DNA of 64,000 nucleotides from Methanobrevibacter gottschalkii DSM 11977 (GCF_003814835.1 NZ_RKRG01000001.1:310001-374000), one strand, 5' to 3'. Positions 36,927 through 47,552 are shown, counted from the first letter of the stretch. Notes: generated from the letters alone by a model not told the origin. Numbers and translations: made by a program.

Positions 36927-38177
36927 CTAGTCATCTTTTACTTCAATGTTTTCATCTTCATCCATAGCAAGTCTCATGTTGTCTGGATCTGGTTCAAAAT
37001 GTTCTAAGAAGTCTTGTGCAGCTCTTCTTACATCTTTAGAACCAATAATGTATCTACCAGCGATAATGATGTTAGCACCTTTTTCAATAGCTTCTTCAGC
37101 ATTGTTAGGTCTAATACCACCTGCAACAGCAACAAGACCTTTATCACCAAGCATTGATTTAATATCTTTAATGTTACCCCATTCAGTCATGTCACTAGTG
37201 TCTTCACCATGTTCTGCTCTGTAAGTTTCCATGTCTACATTTCTGTGTAATAAAACAATATCTGGTTTTAAGTCTTTAGGAAGTTTGGCTAATTTTTCTT
37301 CAAATCCTGCGACATTCATCATGTCTAAAATGGAATAGATACCTTGTTTTTGAGTTTCATGAATAGCTTTAGCAATAGATTCAACAGTACCGAGACCAGA
37401 AATAGCTACTGCATCAGCAGTTTCATCTGCCGCCATTTTAACTTCAACACGACCCACATCTAAAGTTTTTAAGTCAGCAATAATGAATGCATCAGGACGT
37501 AAAGCTCTGATTTTGCCAATGATTCCAACACCGAATTTTTTAACGAGTGGAGTGCCAGCTTCGAGTAATATTCTGTCATTATCAGGCAAATCATTAATTA
37601 TTCTTTCCATAGCATCTTCATTATCTAAGTCAAGAGCAACTTGTAAGTATGGTGGTGACCAAAGTTTTTTGACTTTGAATCCCATAATTGGATGAGTTCC
37701 ACGGTCTTTTTCTGCTAAAACTTTTTCAATTGATGGATAATCTTCCATTGCTCTTCTGATAGCTAATTTGGTTGCTCCGTAGTTGTATTGATAAATTTTT
37801 CTGTAATCTTTAGCAGATGGATCAATGAATACACTTACATTAATTACAATATCTTCTACAATTTCTTTTGGAATATATCCGTCTTCTACTGCATCAGCTA
37901 CTGCTCTTGCAACAGCAGTTTGTGCAGGTCCGAAAATTTTACCAGCATCATCTAAATCACCAACTGTTACTTTAGGAATAATTAAAGTAGCTGGTTTAGT
38001 CATTAAGTTAGGTCTAATTACGCTTGTTAAAGGAGTGTGTCCTACAGATAAGTTTGATAAACCATTAGCGAAAGCCTGACCAATAGGTCCGAATTTATCA
38101 CCAATCAATAAATCAATGTGTGCTAATTCAGGGCCATCTCCAATAAGAGCTTCTCCTATTTTATACATTGGGTCCAT
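36927..38177 (-). CDS. Bifunctional formaldehyde-activating enzyme / hexulose-6-phosphate synthase
   Basis: 416-residue fusion. Residues 1-165 are Fae ([20 protein letters not shown], NPKxT-like region around [17 protein letters not shown]), which condenses formaldehyde with H4MPT. The rest is Hps, with the DLKTLDVG catalytic motif and a TIM-barrel phosphate site [12 protein letters not shown]. In archaea the pair runs the ribulose monophosphate route in reverse to make ribulose 5-phosphate and trap the formaldehyde released. GGAGGAAAT before the ATG is a strong ribosome-binding site. Confidence 0.95.
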   Translation of the reverse strand: MDPMYKIGEALIGDGPELAHIDLLIGDKFGPIGQAFANGLSNLSVGHTPLTSVIRPNLMTKPATLIIPKVTVGDLDDAGKIFGPAQTAVARAVADAVEDGYIPKEIVEDIVINVSVFIDPSAKDYRKIYQYNYGATKLAIRRAMEDYPSIEKVLAEKDRGTHPIMGFKVKKLWSPPYLQVALDLDNEDAMERIINDLPDNDRILLEAGTPLVKKFGVGIIGKIRALRPDAFIIADLKTLDVGRVEVKMAADETADAVAISGLGTVESIAKAIHETQKQGIYSILDMMNVAGFEEKLAKLPKDLKPDIVLLHRNVDMETYRAEHGEDTSDMTEWGNIKDIKSMLGDKGLVAVAGGIRPNNAEEAIEKGANIIIAGRYIIGSKDVRRAAQDFLEHFEPDPDNMRLAMDEDENIEVKDD

Positions 38178-38221
38178 TAAATTTCCTCCATATTATAGTA
38201 TTAGTTTATTTATAGATATAA

Positions 38222-40048
38222 TTATTGGAAGTTAATCCTTCTTGAGATATCTTTAGGCAAAGGTAATCTTCTAAAAGGTTTTCCTTCACATTTTTCGTTG
38301 ATTTCATTAATTAACTCATCAACTGTCATGTCAACTTTTTCACCAGTCTCACGTACAGTTACTTGGAATTTGCCAGATTCAACTTCTTTATCTCCAACGA
38401 CAAAAATGTATGGAATCCATTCTTTAGATGCATTTCTAATTTTTTTACCTACACTTTCATCCCTATCATCAATATCTACACGAATGTTTGAAGCATTAAT
38501 TTTAGAATATAATTCTTCTGCAAATTCTTTGTGAGATTCACCAACAGTTAAAATTCTTGCCTGGATTGGACTTAACCAAGTTGGCAACATTGGTGATTTT
38601 TCGTTTAATTCAATTGCGGTTTTTTCAAGCATTGCACATAAAACTCTTTCAATACTTCCGGTTGGAGAACAGTGCAATATAGTTGGATTATGCTGTTCAC
38701 CATCCTCTCCTAAGTAAGAAATATCAAATCTTTTACCACTTTCAACATCAATTTGAACAGTTGGATTTTCAATTGGACGACCTAAAGCATCGATGTTTGC
38801 TAAGTCTATTTTACATACCCAATAATGGTGTCTTTCTGGTAAAATTTCTAATAAGACAGGTTTTCCGAATTTTTCAGCAACTTCATACATCCATTCCTCA
38901 TGCTCATCAAAGAAGTCCTGGGTTGCTCTGAAAATTACTTCAAAGTCCAAATTTAAATCGTTTCCAGTTTGCATGCACATTTCAGTTTGATTTGAAAATT
39001 CTTCAAGAGATGCCGGAACATCAGCACAGAATGAATGGAAATCAGGCATGGTAAATGCTCTTAATCTTTTAAGACCAACAACTTCTCCTTTTTTCTCAAA
39101 ACGGAAACTATAAGTAGACAATTCATAAACTTTAGCAGGTAAGTTTTTCCAAGTTAAATATGAATCAGACATTACCCTAAATGCTCCAAAACAACAGGCA
39201 AATCTAAGCATTAAATTCTTTTTAGTATCAGTTCTATACTGTCTTTCACCAAATTTGTAAGCATGCTGATATATGGCTTCATTATCTAAATCATAGAAAA
39301 TTGGAGTTTCAATTGGCATTGCTCCATGATCTACAGTAAGGTTGTAAACATAATCAGCGAGCAAATCTCTTATTAATCTACCTTTTGGATACCATCTAAG
39401 GTTTCCAACATCAGAAGCTGGTTCATAATCACAAATTTCTTTCTCCCTCATTAATTTAACATGAGGAGGTTCGCCTTCATCAGATGCGCCTTGTCCCAAT
39501 TCATAATCAACTAGTTGTTTGAAAGTTTTATTATCAAATTCAAAGTCTTCAATTTGAGTGATTTTGTTACCTTCAAGAATTTGCCATTTTGAAGGTTTTC
39601 TTTCAACTTTAGCCTTTTCTGCATCATCAGCAGTGATAGTTCTTGAAAGTTCACTTAATGGATGACCTTTACAAGATATTTCAAATGCTTTATACCATCC
39701 GAAAGGCACTCTTTTTACATTAAAATCTTCAGCAAGTAAAGCTTCTTCCACATCTTTTAATATTTGTATAGCAACTTTTGGAGAGCTTAATGAAGAAGAT
39801 AAGTGAGCATACGGATATAATACAATATTTTCAGCTTTAACTTGATCATTAGTTTTTTTAACTTCACTAACTAAATTTTTAACAATACCTTCTGGATTAT
39901 TTTCATCATCTTTTTCAACAGCTGTAAATACAACTAAAGAATCATCAAAGGAACCTTCTTTTTTAGCTTCCTCAATATCTTCAGCTACAGGTGTTTTATT
40001 TTTTACATTATAATTTAAATAATCAGAATGAATTAATAAAATTCTCAT
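38222..40048 (-). CDS. thrS: Threonyl-tRNA synthetase, archaeal type
   Basis: 608 residues. The N-terminal ~140 residues are the archaeal D-aminoacyl-deacylase-like editing domain (start [13 protein letters not shown]), not the bacterial TGS/SAD editing unit. The class II core has [15 protein letters not shown]-type motif 2 around [18 protein letters not shown], and the C-terminal anticodon domain begins near [12 protein letters not shown]. Length matches euryarchaeal ThrRS. Divergent from cbiA with a 129-bp AT-rich gap. Confidence 0.96.
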   Translation of the reverse strand: MRILLIHSDYLNYNVKNKTPVAEDIEEAKKEGSFDDSLVVFTAVEKDDENNPEGIVKNLVSEVKKTNDQVKAENIVLYPYAHLSSSLSSPKVAIQILKDVEEALLAEDFNVKRVPFGWYKAFEISCKGHPLSELSRTITADDAEKAKVERKPSKWQILEGNKITQIEDFEFDNKTFKQLVDYELGQGASDEGEPPHVKLMREKEICDYEPASDVGNLRWYPKGRLIRDLLADYVYNLTVDHGAMPIETPIFYDLDNEAIYQHAYKFGERQYRTDTKKNLMLRFACCFGAFRVMSDSYLTWKNLPAKVYELSTYSFRFEKKGEVVGLKRLRAFTMPDFHSFCADVPASLEEFSNQTEMCMQTGNDLNLDFEVIFRATQDFFDEHEEWMYEVAEKFGKPVLLEILPERHHYWVCKIDLANIDALGRPIENPTVQIDVESGKRFDISYLGEDGEQHNPTILHCSPTGSIERVLCAMLEKTAIELNEKSPMLPTWLSPIQARILTVGESHKEFAEELYSKINASNIRVDIDDRDESVGKKIRNASKEWIPYIFVVGDKEVESGKFQVTVRETGEKVDMTVDELINEINEKCEGKPFRRLPLPKDISRRINFQ

Positions 40049-40177
40049 TTTACCACCATATATTATGATTTAGATTTTATTTTTAATGTTATATAAAAAT
40101 AGCTAATATTAAAAGTATTTTTGAATATGGATTTAAAAAGATAACTTTAATAAAATATCTCACCAATAATTATAAAC

Positions 40178-41533
40178 ATGAGAATTATTTTAGCAGGAAC
40201 CGGAAGTGCAGTTGGAAAAACAACAATAGCTACCGGAATAATGAAAGCATTAAGTGAAAAATATAATGTTCAACCGTTTAAGGTTGGACCAGATTATATT
40301 GATCCATCTTACCACACATTAGCTACTGAAAATATTTCAAGAAATTTAGATTCGTTTTTTATGAAAGAAGGTCAAGTTAGGGATTCATATCTTAAGGGAA
40401 TGGAAGGAAAAGATATTGCAATTATTGAAGGTGTAAGAGGACTTTTTGAAGGAATAGATTCTGTAAATGACATTGGAAGTACGGCTTCAATAGCGAAATC
40501 TCTAAAAGCACCAGTAATATTAATTATTAATTCTAGAAGCTTGGTTAAAAGTGCAGCAGCTATAGTTTTAGGATTTAAATCACTAGATCCTGAAATTAAT
40601 ATTGCAGGAGTTATTTTAAATAAAGTTAAAAATAAAGCACATTATCTGAAAACTAAAAAATCAATTGAAGAGATAACAAATACCGAGGTTATTGGTGGAA
40701 TAATCCGTGATGACAATATTTCCATTGAACAAAGACATTTAGGCCTTGTTCCTGCCCGTGAAAGAGAAAGCTCACTTAAATTTATTGAATTATGGTCCGA
40801 AGTTATTAAAAATTCAATTGATTTGGATAGATTAATTGAAATTGCAAAAACTGCTCCAAGAATTACATCCAATATTACTCCTATCTGGAATAAATTAAAT
40901 AAACAGCAGGTAAAAATAGGTGTTGCTTATGATGAAGTATTCAATTTTTATTATAAAGAAAATATTGAATCACTTGAAGCAAATAATGCTAAAATAAAAT
41001 ATTTTTCACCATTAAAGGATGAAGAGCTGCCTGATGTTGATGGAATATACATTGGTGGAGGATATCCAGAACTATTTTCAAAAGAACTTAATGCAAATCA
41101 AAATATGCTATCACAAATCAAGAACTTCCACATGGAAGACAGACCTATTTTTGCCGAATGTGGTGGTTTAATGTATCTTATGAACTCAATACATGAAGAT
41201 GCAGTGGTAAATATATACCCTTATAAGTCAATTCTAACAGATAGAGTACAAGCATTAAAATACACTATCGCTGAAGTTAAAGAAGATAACATTATTTCTA
41301 AAAAAGGTGAAAAATTCAATGGTCATGAGTTTCATTACTCAAAAGTTCTTGTAAATGACAATAATATTAAAAACAAACTAGCATTTGAGATATTAAGAGG
41401 GAAAGGATCTTATAATAACCAAGACGGATTTATGGAAAGAAATACGCTTGCAAGTTATGTTCACACCCATGTAGCCGCTATGCCAAACTTCGGTGGAAAC
41501 TTCTGTATTTCTTCTCTAGAAATTGGAGGATAA
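40178..41533 (+). CDS. Cobyrinate / Ni-sirohydrochlorin a,c-diamide synthase
   Basis: 451 residues: an N-terminal DTBS-like ATPase domain with [13 protein letters not shown] and [10 protein letters not shown], and a C-terminal glutamine amidotransferase domain with the nucleophile in [10 protein letters not shown] and a late HTHVAAMPN. The family amidates the a and c side chains of cobyrinate (CbiA) or of Ni-sirohydrochlorin on the way to coenzyme F430 (CfbB). A methanogen may need both activities and sequence alone does not separate them. The next gene follows directly after the stop. Confidence 0.9.
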   Translation: MRIILAGTGSAVGKTTIATGIMKALSEKYNVQPFKVGPDYIDPSYHTLATENISRNLDSFFMKEGQVRDSYLKGMEGKDIAIIEGVRGLFEGIDSVNDIGSTASIAKSLKAPVILIINSRSLVKSAAAIVLGFKSLDPEINIAGVILNKVKNKAHYLKTKKSIEEITNTEVIGGIIRDDNISIEQRHLGLVPARERESSLKFIELWSEVIKNSIDLDRLIEIAKTAPRITSNITPIWNKLNKQQVKIGVAYDEVFNFYYKENIESLEANNAKIKYFSPLKDEELPDVDGIYIGGGYPELFSKELNANQNMLSQIKNFHMEDRPIFAECGGLMYLMNSIHEDAVVNIYPYKSILTDRVQALKYTIAEVKEDNIISKKGEKFNGHEFHYSKVLVNDNNIKNKLAFEILRGKGSYNNQDGFMERNTLASYVHTHVAAMPNFGGNFCISSLEIGG

Positions 41534-41534
41534 A

Positions 41535-42596
41535 ATGAATATTAGAAAAATTGATTTTTTCAATCCATTAATTGTTGTAGTTGCAATTGTCGTTTTTTTA
41601 TTAATGGGGTATGCCGGATCGTTTGACTACAGATTTGAAGATCCTCTCAACATGAATGTATTTTTAACAATTATTTTTGCATGCATTGTTTTTGCAACTG
41701 GCTTTTTAGTCATGGAAAATAAAATTATTGTTGATAAGACTAAGGAAATCAATTTTATTTCTGAAAGGTTATTAATAATTCTTGTTTTAATAGCTTTGAT
41801 ATTACAGACTCTAAATATAATCTTAATTGGAGGTATTCCTCTTTTTAATAGTGTTTTAAAGTCAAATTCAACAACAAATATTTGGAGAATAGCATATCCG
41901 CTATTTTTGATAATGATAAACCTTTTACTTGCAAAATATTATAATAAAAAATATTTAATTTTAGTTGCTCTTGGAGCTTTAATATTTGGTCTTAACGGAT
42001 ATAGAACATCTGTTTTGGGAATTTTAGGAAGTTCTTTTATTACCCTATATTATTTGAATAGAATATCTAAAAAAATAGGAATTTTATTCATAGCAATAAT
42101 AGCTATTGGATTTATGGCAATCGGATATATTGCCTCCCAATCAATAGCTAATCAGCATTGGACATTGAATCCTGGTCAATTAGTACTGTATAGAGCAGCA
42201 TTTACCCTAGAAGTTTTTGAAAAAATAATTCCCCTTGCCGGTTCAACAAATGGACATATTTTAAGTATGATTTTCTCATCTGGAAGCCCCAGAACATTTA
42301 TAGGCGAATATGTCCTGCACTACAATGTTTGCCTTACTTCAACATTATTCGGACCAGTTACCCTTGATTTCGGATTAATTGGCCTTGCAATTCAAATGTT
42401 ATTTATGGGAGTATTTATTGGAATAATATATAAATTAAAAGAAGGAATAGGAGTTGGAGTTTACTCCATTATTTTAACACACACATTAATTTGGATAGAA
42501 ACAGGTCCCACAGACATTATGATTTGGTTTTTATATTTCCTTGGATTAATCTTAATAATAATTAATCATAATTATATTAAATTAAACAAAAATTAA
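41535..42596 (+). CDS. O-antigen/oligosaccharide repeat-unit polymerase-like membrane protein
   Basis: About 353 residues with roughly ten hydrophobic helices and one larger extracytoplasmic loop around residues 220-270 (GSTNGHILSMIFSSGSPRTFIGEYVL). Hydropathy and the FGLNGYRTSVLGILGSS region resemble Wzy-type polymerases found in methanogens. GGAGG lies just before the ATG at 41535, overlapping the end of the cbiA-like gene. Polymerisation of surface glycan or pseudomurein repeat units is inferred; the family is diverse and the call is moderate. Confidence 0.72.
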   Translation: MNIRKIDFFNPLIVVVAIVVFLLMGYAGSFDYRFEDPLNMNVFLTIIFACIVFATGFLVMENKIIVDKTKEINFISERLLIILVLIALILQTLNIILIGGIPLFNSVLKSNSTTNIWRIAYPLFLIMINLLLAKYYNKKYLILVALGALIFGLNGYRTSVLGILGSSFITLYYLNRISKKIGILFIAIIAIGFMAIGYIASQSIANQHWTLNPGQLVLYRAAFTLEVFEKIIPLAGSTNGHILSMIFSSGSPRTFIGEYVLHYNVCLTSTLFGPVTLDFGLIGLAIQMLFMGVFIGIIYKLKEGIGVGVYSIILTHTLIWIETGPTDIMIWFLYFLGLILIIINHNYIKLNKN

Positions 42597-43484
42597 TATA
42601 ATTAAAATAATTAATGAAATAAAGAATATGAATGTTCCTTTAACAATAAAATCCCTATTTCTATCAGTATACAATGATAAACCATATGAAAGGAATAATG
42701 CCACAATCATCTCAATTAATCCACTTATTCCAGCATCTACTTTTAATAGATTACCTGCAATATAAGAAATGATATATGAAACTGCTACAACTAAAATAAT
42801 AAGAACAATTGGATTTTTAACTAAATTAAACAACAATGAATCTTGTCCAAAAGTACTTTTTCTGGATTGGTAATTATATAAATTAGTTACACCGGATAAA
42901 CTACTATTTCTTGAACTTCCCCTATTTAAAATTGATGAAAATCCAGTGTGCCTATCTTCATCGATTTGCCTATACAATGTATTTTTATAAACAGCAGGAT
43001 TTTGCTCCCTTCTTCTCATCAAATACTCCATATCAGAAGCATCATAAGTATATTCAGGATATTCATCTTCAATATATTGGGATGCTCCTCCATCATAAGG
43101 AGTATTATCCAATGTAGTTTGTGAAGTCCTGTCCTGATATTTCTTAGCAAGTTCAAGTAAATTATCCCTATCTACTAATTTAATGTTTTTTCTAAGAGCA
43201 TAGTTCTTTGCTTGATCTGAAAAATAAGATGAAGAAACAATAGTTACCTTAGATGCTTTAATACTCTGTTGAACTTCTTCCATTTCCCTTAATACATCGA
43301 CTCCAATTTTAAAATCTTTATCATAGTTTTTACATGCTACAACAACACCAAAATCGCCAATTGTAGTAGGTAAAATAGCATATATATCTATAACTCTCTG
43401 AGAAGTTTTAAAATTCTTATAAACCTTAAAACCAGAGTCCTCCATTACTTTAGCTATAAAATTAATTAATTGTGGTTTTTCCAA
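42582..43484 (-). CDS. Mrr/restriction endonuclease-like domain fused to membrane anchor
   Basis: 300 residues. The N-terminal ~115 residues resemble PD-(D/E)xK nucleases of the Mrr/RecB-like group: VIDIYAIL with an Asp, then FGVVVACKNYDK with the lysine, but Ala-Cys stands where Gln/Glu-x usually precedes the Lys. A low-complexity linker follows, then three hydrophobic helices near residues 215-300. The start is a TTG at 43484 with GGGTGG upstream. The 3' ends of this and the polymerase gene overlap by 15 bp. DNA cleavage activity is uncertain. Confidence 0.75.
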   Translation of the reverse strand: MEKPQLINFIAKVMEDSGFKVYKNFKTSQRVIDIYAILPTTIGDFGVVVACKNYDKDFKIGVDVLREMEEVQQSIKASKVTIVSSSYFSDQAKNYALRKNIKLVDRDNLLELAKKYQDRTSQTTLDNTPYDGGASQYIEDEYPEYTYDASDMEYLMRRREQNPAVYKNTLYRQIDEDRHTGFSSILNRGSSRNSSLSGVTNLYNYQSRKSTFGQDSLLFNLVKNPIVLIILVVAVSYIISYIAGNLLKVDAGISGLIEMIVALFLSYGLSLYTDRNRDFIVKGTFIFFISLIILIILIFV

Positions 43485-43607
43485 GTTTCCACCCGTTGTA
43501 TTTTTTGCAGTTATTATTATAATTTATAAAGGAAATTGTTATTAAACTTTTTTATACAATTAATAAAATATAAAATTATTTTAACAAGATTAAACCTTAA
43601 TATAATT

Positions 43608-44384
43608 ATGAATGCATTAATAAGTAACGATGATGGAATAACCGCTTCAGGAATTCTAGCTTCAAAAAAAGCCATGGAAAATTTATGTGATACATACGTT
43701 GTTGCACCTGAAACACAACAAAGTGGAATAGGCCATGCATTAACATTATTTGAACCATTGAGAGTAAATGAATATACTTTAAGAGATGGAAGCATGGGTT
43801 ATGGTGTGAATGGAACACCAACCGATGCTGTAACAATTGGATTATTTGAAATATTAGATAAAAAACCAGACATAATGATTTCTGGAATAAATACTGGTTT
43901 TAATATTGGAAAAGCAGAATTAACAACATCCGGAACATTAGGAGCAGCAATGGAAGCTGCAAGTTTTGGAATTCCTACAATCGCCATTTCTCAAGAAGTA
44001 ACACAGGACGATGTTAAATTTGAAAATGGTAAAGTAGAAGTAGATTTTGATTTTGCAGTTAAAATGCTTAATAAATTAGCAAAAATAGTATTAAAAAAAG
44101 GATTACCTGAAGGAATTGATTTGCTAAACGTTAATATTCCTGTAAACCCTTCAGATGATGAATTTGAAGTTGTAGAATTAGGAAATAGGATGTATTCCCC
44201 TGTAGTCGAACAGCGCTTAGATCCCCGTGGAAAACCATACTACTGGATTGATGGCGAACCCTATGAGTTTAATGAACCTGGAAGCGATGGTTATGAATTA
44301 AAAATAAAACAAAAAACTACAATTACACCATTAAAAATTGATTTAACTGGTGATATGAGCTTAATAAAAGAATGGTTAAAGTAA
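43608..44384 (+). CDS. surE: 5'/3'-nucleotidase SurE
   Basis: Metal-dependent nucleoside monophosphate phosphatase of 258 residues. The N-terminal SNDDGI motif carries the metal-binding acids, followed by VVAPETQQSG, VNGTPTDAVTIG and SGINTGFNIG, all characteristic. The ATG at 43608 is chosen because the family starts with M-x-ILxSNDDG; the open frame reaches further upstream to 43536 without conserved residues. Standalone transcription unit. Confidence 0.95.
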   Translation: MNALISNDDGITASGILASKKAMENLCDTYVVAPETQQSGIGHALTLFEPLRVNEYTLRDGSMGYGVNGTPTDAVTIGLFEILDKKPDIMISGINTGFNIGKAELTTSGTLGAAMEAASFGIPTIAISQEVTQDDVKFENGKVEVDFDFAVKMLNKLAKIVLKKGLPEGIDLLNVNIPVNPSDDEFEVVELGNRMYSPVVEQRLDPRGKPYYWIDGEPYEFNEPGSDGYELKIKQKTTITPLKIDLTGDMSLIKEWLK

Positions 44385-44389
44385 AATAC

Positions 44390-44533
44390 TTATAAATTTA
44401 AATCTTTAAGTATTTTATCCCTTTCTTCCCTAAGTTCATTTAAAATTTTTTCATCAGTACATCCATCTCTTTTTAATTGAGCTATTGTACGAGTAATAGC
44501 TTCTAAATTACTTTCTAATTGATTAATTGCCAT
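44390..44533 (-). CDS. Small helical protein, 47 residues
   Basis: A short open frame from ATG at 44533 to TAA at 44390. The product (starting MAINQLESNLEA) is predicted as a helical hairpin with heptad-like spacing and one Cys. A TATA-like TTTATATA lies upstream of it on the minus strand and the gene is divergent from the LSM gene. Absence of stops alone would be weak evidence; amino-acid composition and spacing make it plausible. No known family. Confidence 0.6.
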   Translation of the reverse strand: MAINQLESNLEAITRTIAQLKRDGCTDEKILNELREERDKILKDLNL

Positions 44534-44609
44534 ATTATATAATATAAATGTCAAACTATATAAAGATGAAACATCAAAATAAATGTAGAATATCGAGGAT
44601 TTGAAAAAA

Positions 44610-44813
44610 ATGAATCAAGATAAAGATAATGTAAATAAAATGTTTAAACAATTTAAGAATAAATATGTAACTGTTGATTTAAGAGGAAACTATCAAAGCG
44701 AAGGAAAAATAATCGCAATTGACAATTACTTAAACATCATCCTTGAAAATGAAAATGGTTTGGAAACTGTCAAAGGTGGAAATATCATTTTTATTAGTGT
44801 AAAAGAAGAATAA
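44610..44813 (+). CDS. Sm-like (LSM) archaeal protein
   Basis: 67 residues of the Sm/Lsm fold: Sm1 motif in VTVDLRGNYQSEGKIIAIDNYLNIIL and a shortened Sm2 part ending KGGNIIFISV. Archaeal Lsm rings bind U-rich RNA. I take the ATG at 44610 preceded by GAGGAT; a TTG at 44601 is in frame but sits on the ribosome-binding site. The gene is convergent with the methanogenesis marker 12 gene, 2 bp between stops. Confidence 0.85.
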   Translation: MNQDKDNVNKMFKQFKNKYVTVDLRGNYQSEGKIIAIDNYLNIILENENGLETVKGGNIIFISVKEE

Positions 44814-44815
44814 AG

Positions 44816-45823
44816 TTAGGAAATATTAACTTCAATACCCAATATTTCTTCTTTACCATTATAAACATCCATTGCAATTTGAGCAGCACCAATAGCTCCA
44901 GATTCTTTAGAAATTACTTTTAAATGATACTTATTTTTGAAATATTTATTAATTTCATCTTCAAAATTAAATGGTTCAATTGCACTTCCAATAGATCCAG
45001 TAAGTACAATTCCCTCAATTTCATTTTCACATATCACATCCAAACCAGCAATTTCCATTGCAACAGTCATGATTAAAGTATCAATAGCTAACTTTGCTTT
45101 TTCATCCCCATTTCTATACTTTTCTAAAAGTACATCTTTCACATTAGCGACTTTACCACTAATTCCTGCAATTTTAATTGCTCCAGCATGTGAAAAACAA
45201 TCATTAGCCGAAGATTTTCCTTCATCAATATCCCTAATCATTTTTAAATCAATAGGTCCATGAACAACACCCATAGCGCCAAGACATGCATCCATAGCAC
45301 CTTTAATTTTCCCGTTTTCAATCAGTATATCGACACTATTAGATGAAATATCTGCTACAATAAAATTAGACCATCCTGTTTCCTTTAATCCATTATAACA
45401 AATACTTACTTTTTCAGGACTAGCCTGATGAGAATAAGCTGCTCTAAATAATTCATTTAAAGAATTAGAGTCTTTATGAAGACCAGGAATCATGATTGAA
45501 TCAATATCCAATGATTCTAATTCGGAAAATACGGAAGTTCCACCTCCAGTTACTTTTCCAGCTCCATCAATAGATAAAATACCTCTATCTTCAACTTTGT
45601 CTGTAGGCAAAATCTGGTTTATTCCATCACCCATGGCATAAGTGATAGCCATTAATTTTACAGAGTCCAGATCAACACGTTTTGTTATTTCTTCAGTTGC
45701 AGAAACTAAACCTTTTTTACTTTCTTCTCTTCCTAATTTAAAAACATCGAGTACCTCGCCATCATCAGACATTATGCAAAAAGAGATTCCAGTAGTTCCA
45801 TGGTCCATTCCAATAAATACCAT
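44816..45823 (-). CDS. Methanogenesis marker protein 12
   Basis: About 335 residues of an ASKHA-fold (Hsp70/actin/acetate-kinase-like) family found only in methanogens. MVFIGMDHGTTGISFCIM provides the phosphate-1 loop, ATYAMG-like and GGGTSVFSEL stretches follow, and VLTGSIGSA gives the adenosine motif. Its exact function is not established to my knowledge. The start is the ATG following GTGGTAATC. It is convergent with the LSM gene. Confidence 0.88.
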   Translation of the reverse strand: MVFIGMDHGTTGISFCIMSDDGEVLDVFKLGREESKKGLVSATEEITKRVDLDSVKLMAITYAMGDGINQILPTDKVEDRGILSIDGAGKVTGGGTSVFSELESLDIDSIMIPGLHKDSNSLNELFRAAYSHQASPEKVSICYNGLKETGWSNFIVADISSNSVDILIENGKIKGAMDACLGAMGVVHGPIDLKMIRDIDEGKSSANDCFSHAGAIKIAGISGKVANVKDVLLEKYRNGDEKAKLAIDTLIMTVAMEIAGLDVICENEIEGIVLTGSIGSAIEPFNFEDEINKYFKNKYHLKVISKESGAIGAAQIAMDVYNGKEEILGIEVNIS

Positions 45824-45882
45824 GATTACCACACTACAATATAAATAATTAAATAAAAAAATAGTAAAAGGATTAAAAAGAC

Positions 45883-46875
45883 TTAATCATCTTTTTGTAA
45901 TCCGCAAGCTTTTCTTAATCTTTCACCAACAATTTCGATTTCTTTTTGACCTTCAGCAGCTCTCATTTCTTTTAAATTAGCTCCATCAGTAGCATTTTCA
46001 TCAGCAAATTGTTTTTTGAAAGTTCCATCTTGGATTTGTTTTAAAGCGACTTTCATACCTTCTTTTGCTTCATCAGTGATGATGGTTTTTCCTCTAGTTA
46101 ATCCACCATATTCAGCAGTGTTACTTACATCATTCCACATTCCAGCAAAACCTTTTTCATAGATTAAATCAACAATGAGTTTTACTTCATGGCAAGTTTC
46201 GAAGTAAGCGATTTCAGGTTGATAACCAGCTTCAACTAAAGTTGTAAATCCAGCATTGATCAATTCAGTAATACCACCACATAATACTGTTTGCTCACCA
46301 AATAAATCAGTTTCAGTTTCTTCTTTGAAAGTAGTTTCTAAAACACCCGCTTTAGTTAAACCACATGCTTTTGCCATACCTAATGCGAGTTGTAATGCAT
46401 CACCAGTAGCATCTCTTTCCACTGCAACTAAACCAGGAATACCAAATCCTTCTTCGTAAGTTCTCCTTACCATAGATCCAGGCCCTTTAGGTGCAAACAT
46501 TACAATATTTACATCAGCAGCAGGATCAATTAAACCAAAATGAATGTTATAACCATGAGAAAATGAAATGGTGTTACCAGATTCCACATAAGGAGCTATT
46601 TGTTCTTTGTAAACCTTTTCTTGAATTTCATCAGGGAGTAAAATGTGAATAATATCAGCTTCTTTTGCTGCATCTTCGATAGTTTTTACAGTCATGCCAT
46701 CTTCTTGAACCAAATTCCAAGAACTTCCATTTTTTCTTACACCAACAATGACATTAGCTCCACTATCAGCCATATTTCTAGATTGTGCTCTGCCTTGTGA
46801 ACCGTAACCGATTACAGCTATGGTTTTTCCTTTAAGAGCATCTGTATTTACATCAGCATCGTAATACATTTTCAT
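45883..46875 (-). CDS. ilvC: Ketol-acid reductoisomerase
   Basis: NADPH- or NADH-dependent rearrangement and reduction of acetolactate/acetohydroxybutyrate in Val, Leu and Ile synthesis. The 330-residue class I enzyme has the Rossmann loop [18 protein letters not shown], the [12 protein letters not shown] motif and metal-binding [17 protein letters not shown]. Length matches. It has its own promoter region with a set of AT palindromes upstream and is separated from ilvBN by the carbonic anhydrase gene. Confidence 0.97.
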   Translation of the reverse strand: MKMYYDADVNTDALKGKTIAVIGYGSQGRAQSRNMADSGANVIVGVRKNGSSWNLVQEDGMTVKTIEDAAKEADIIHILLPDEIQEKVYKEQIAPYVESGNTISFSHGYNIHFGLIDPAADVNIVMFAPKGPGSMVRRTYEEGFGIPGLVAVERDATGDALQLALGMAKACGLTKAGVLETTFKEETETDLFGEQTVLCGGITELINAGFTTLVEAGYQPEIAYFETCHEVKLIVDLIYEKGFAGMWNDVSNTAEYGGLTRGKTIITDEAKEGMKVALKQIQDGTFKKQFADENATDGANLKEMRAAEGQKEIEIVGERLRKACGLQKDD

Positions 46876-46923
46876 TTTAAAATCATCTCTTATTTTTTTT
46901 AATTAATAAATAAAATTGAATTG

Positions 46924-46973
46924 AATATATTATAAAATATCCATTATAATATATTAATTTTAATAATATATTA
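46924..46973. promoter_or_regulatory. Three AATATATTA palindromes upstream of ilvC
   Basis: AATATATTA at 46924-46932, TAATATATTA at 46947-46956 and again at 46964-46973, 50-100 bp before the ilvC ATG. The last two are perfect 10-bp palindromes 17 bp apart. They may be operator sites or simply TATA-rich promoter DNA; the region is so AT-rich that chance cannot be dismissed. Confidence 0.35.
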
Positions 46974-47023
46974 AGTTTTATATTTCATAAATCGAACATA
47001 TGAAAAAATAGAAAAAAAGATGA

Positions 47024-47551
47024 TTAGTAACCATCTACTAAAACTTTTAATTCACCAGTAACAACATCCAAAATAAGACCATGTACAGGCACATCAGGGA
47101 TTAATGGGTGGTTTTTAATTTTTTCAACAACATTCTTAATATTTTCCTCTTCGTCGTCAAATCCGCCAATCCATTTAGACAAATCATATTTAGCGATGTC
47201 TTCTTCTTTGATTCCTCTTGCAAGCATTTTTTCTTTTAGAGCTTCAACATCTGCACCTGCCATACCACATTCAGTATGACCAACAACTAACACTTCTTCA
47301 GCTCCGAGGTTGTATAAAGCCGCTCCAATTGATCTGATTGCATCTTCTCCAACGATGGAATTTCCTGCATTTCTTACTATTTTTGCATCCCCTCTTTTAA
47401 GACCTAAAGCAGGTTCAAAAAAGTTAATTAATCTACAATCCATACAAGTTAAGATAGCTAAATTTTTTTGTGCATGGTGGGACATTTCTTCGCCTTCAAA
47501 GTTTTCAACAAATTTCTTATTATCTTCTAAAACATTTTCTAAAATACTCAT
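47024..47551 (-). CDS. Beta-class carbonic anhydrase
   Basis: Interconverts CO2 and bicarbonate. About 175 residues, close to the small methanogen Cab enzymes. The zinc ligands are visible as CMDCR (Cys-x-Asp-x-Arg form) and VVGHTECGMAG (His-x2-Cys). The ATG at 47551 follows AGAGGTG, which lies in the last codons of ilvN, so it is coupled to the acetolactate synthase operon. Supply of bicarbonate or handling of CO2 from the synthase is inferred from this link. Confidence 0.94.
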   Translation of the reverse strand: MSILENVLEDNKKFVENFEGEEMSHHAQKNLAILTCMDCRLINFFEPALGLKRGDAKIVRNAGNSIVGEDAIRSIGAALYNLGAEEVLVVGHTECGMAGADVEALKEKMLARGIKEEDIAKYDLSKWIGGFDDEEENIKNVVEKIKNHPLIPDVPVHGLILDVVTGELKVLVDGY

Positions 47552-47552
47552 T

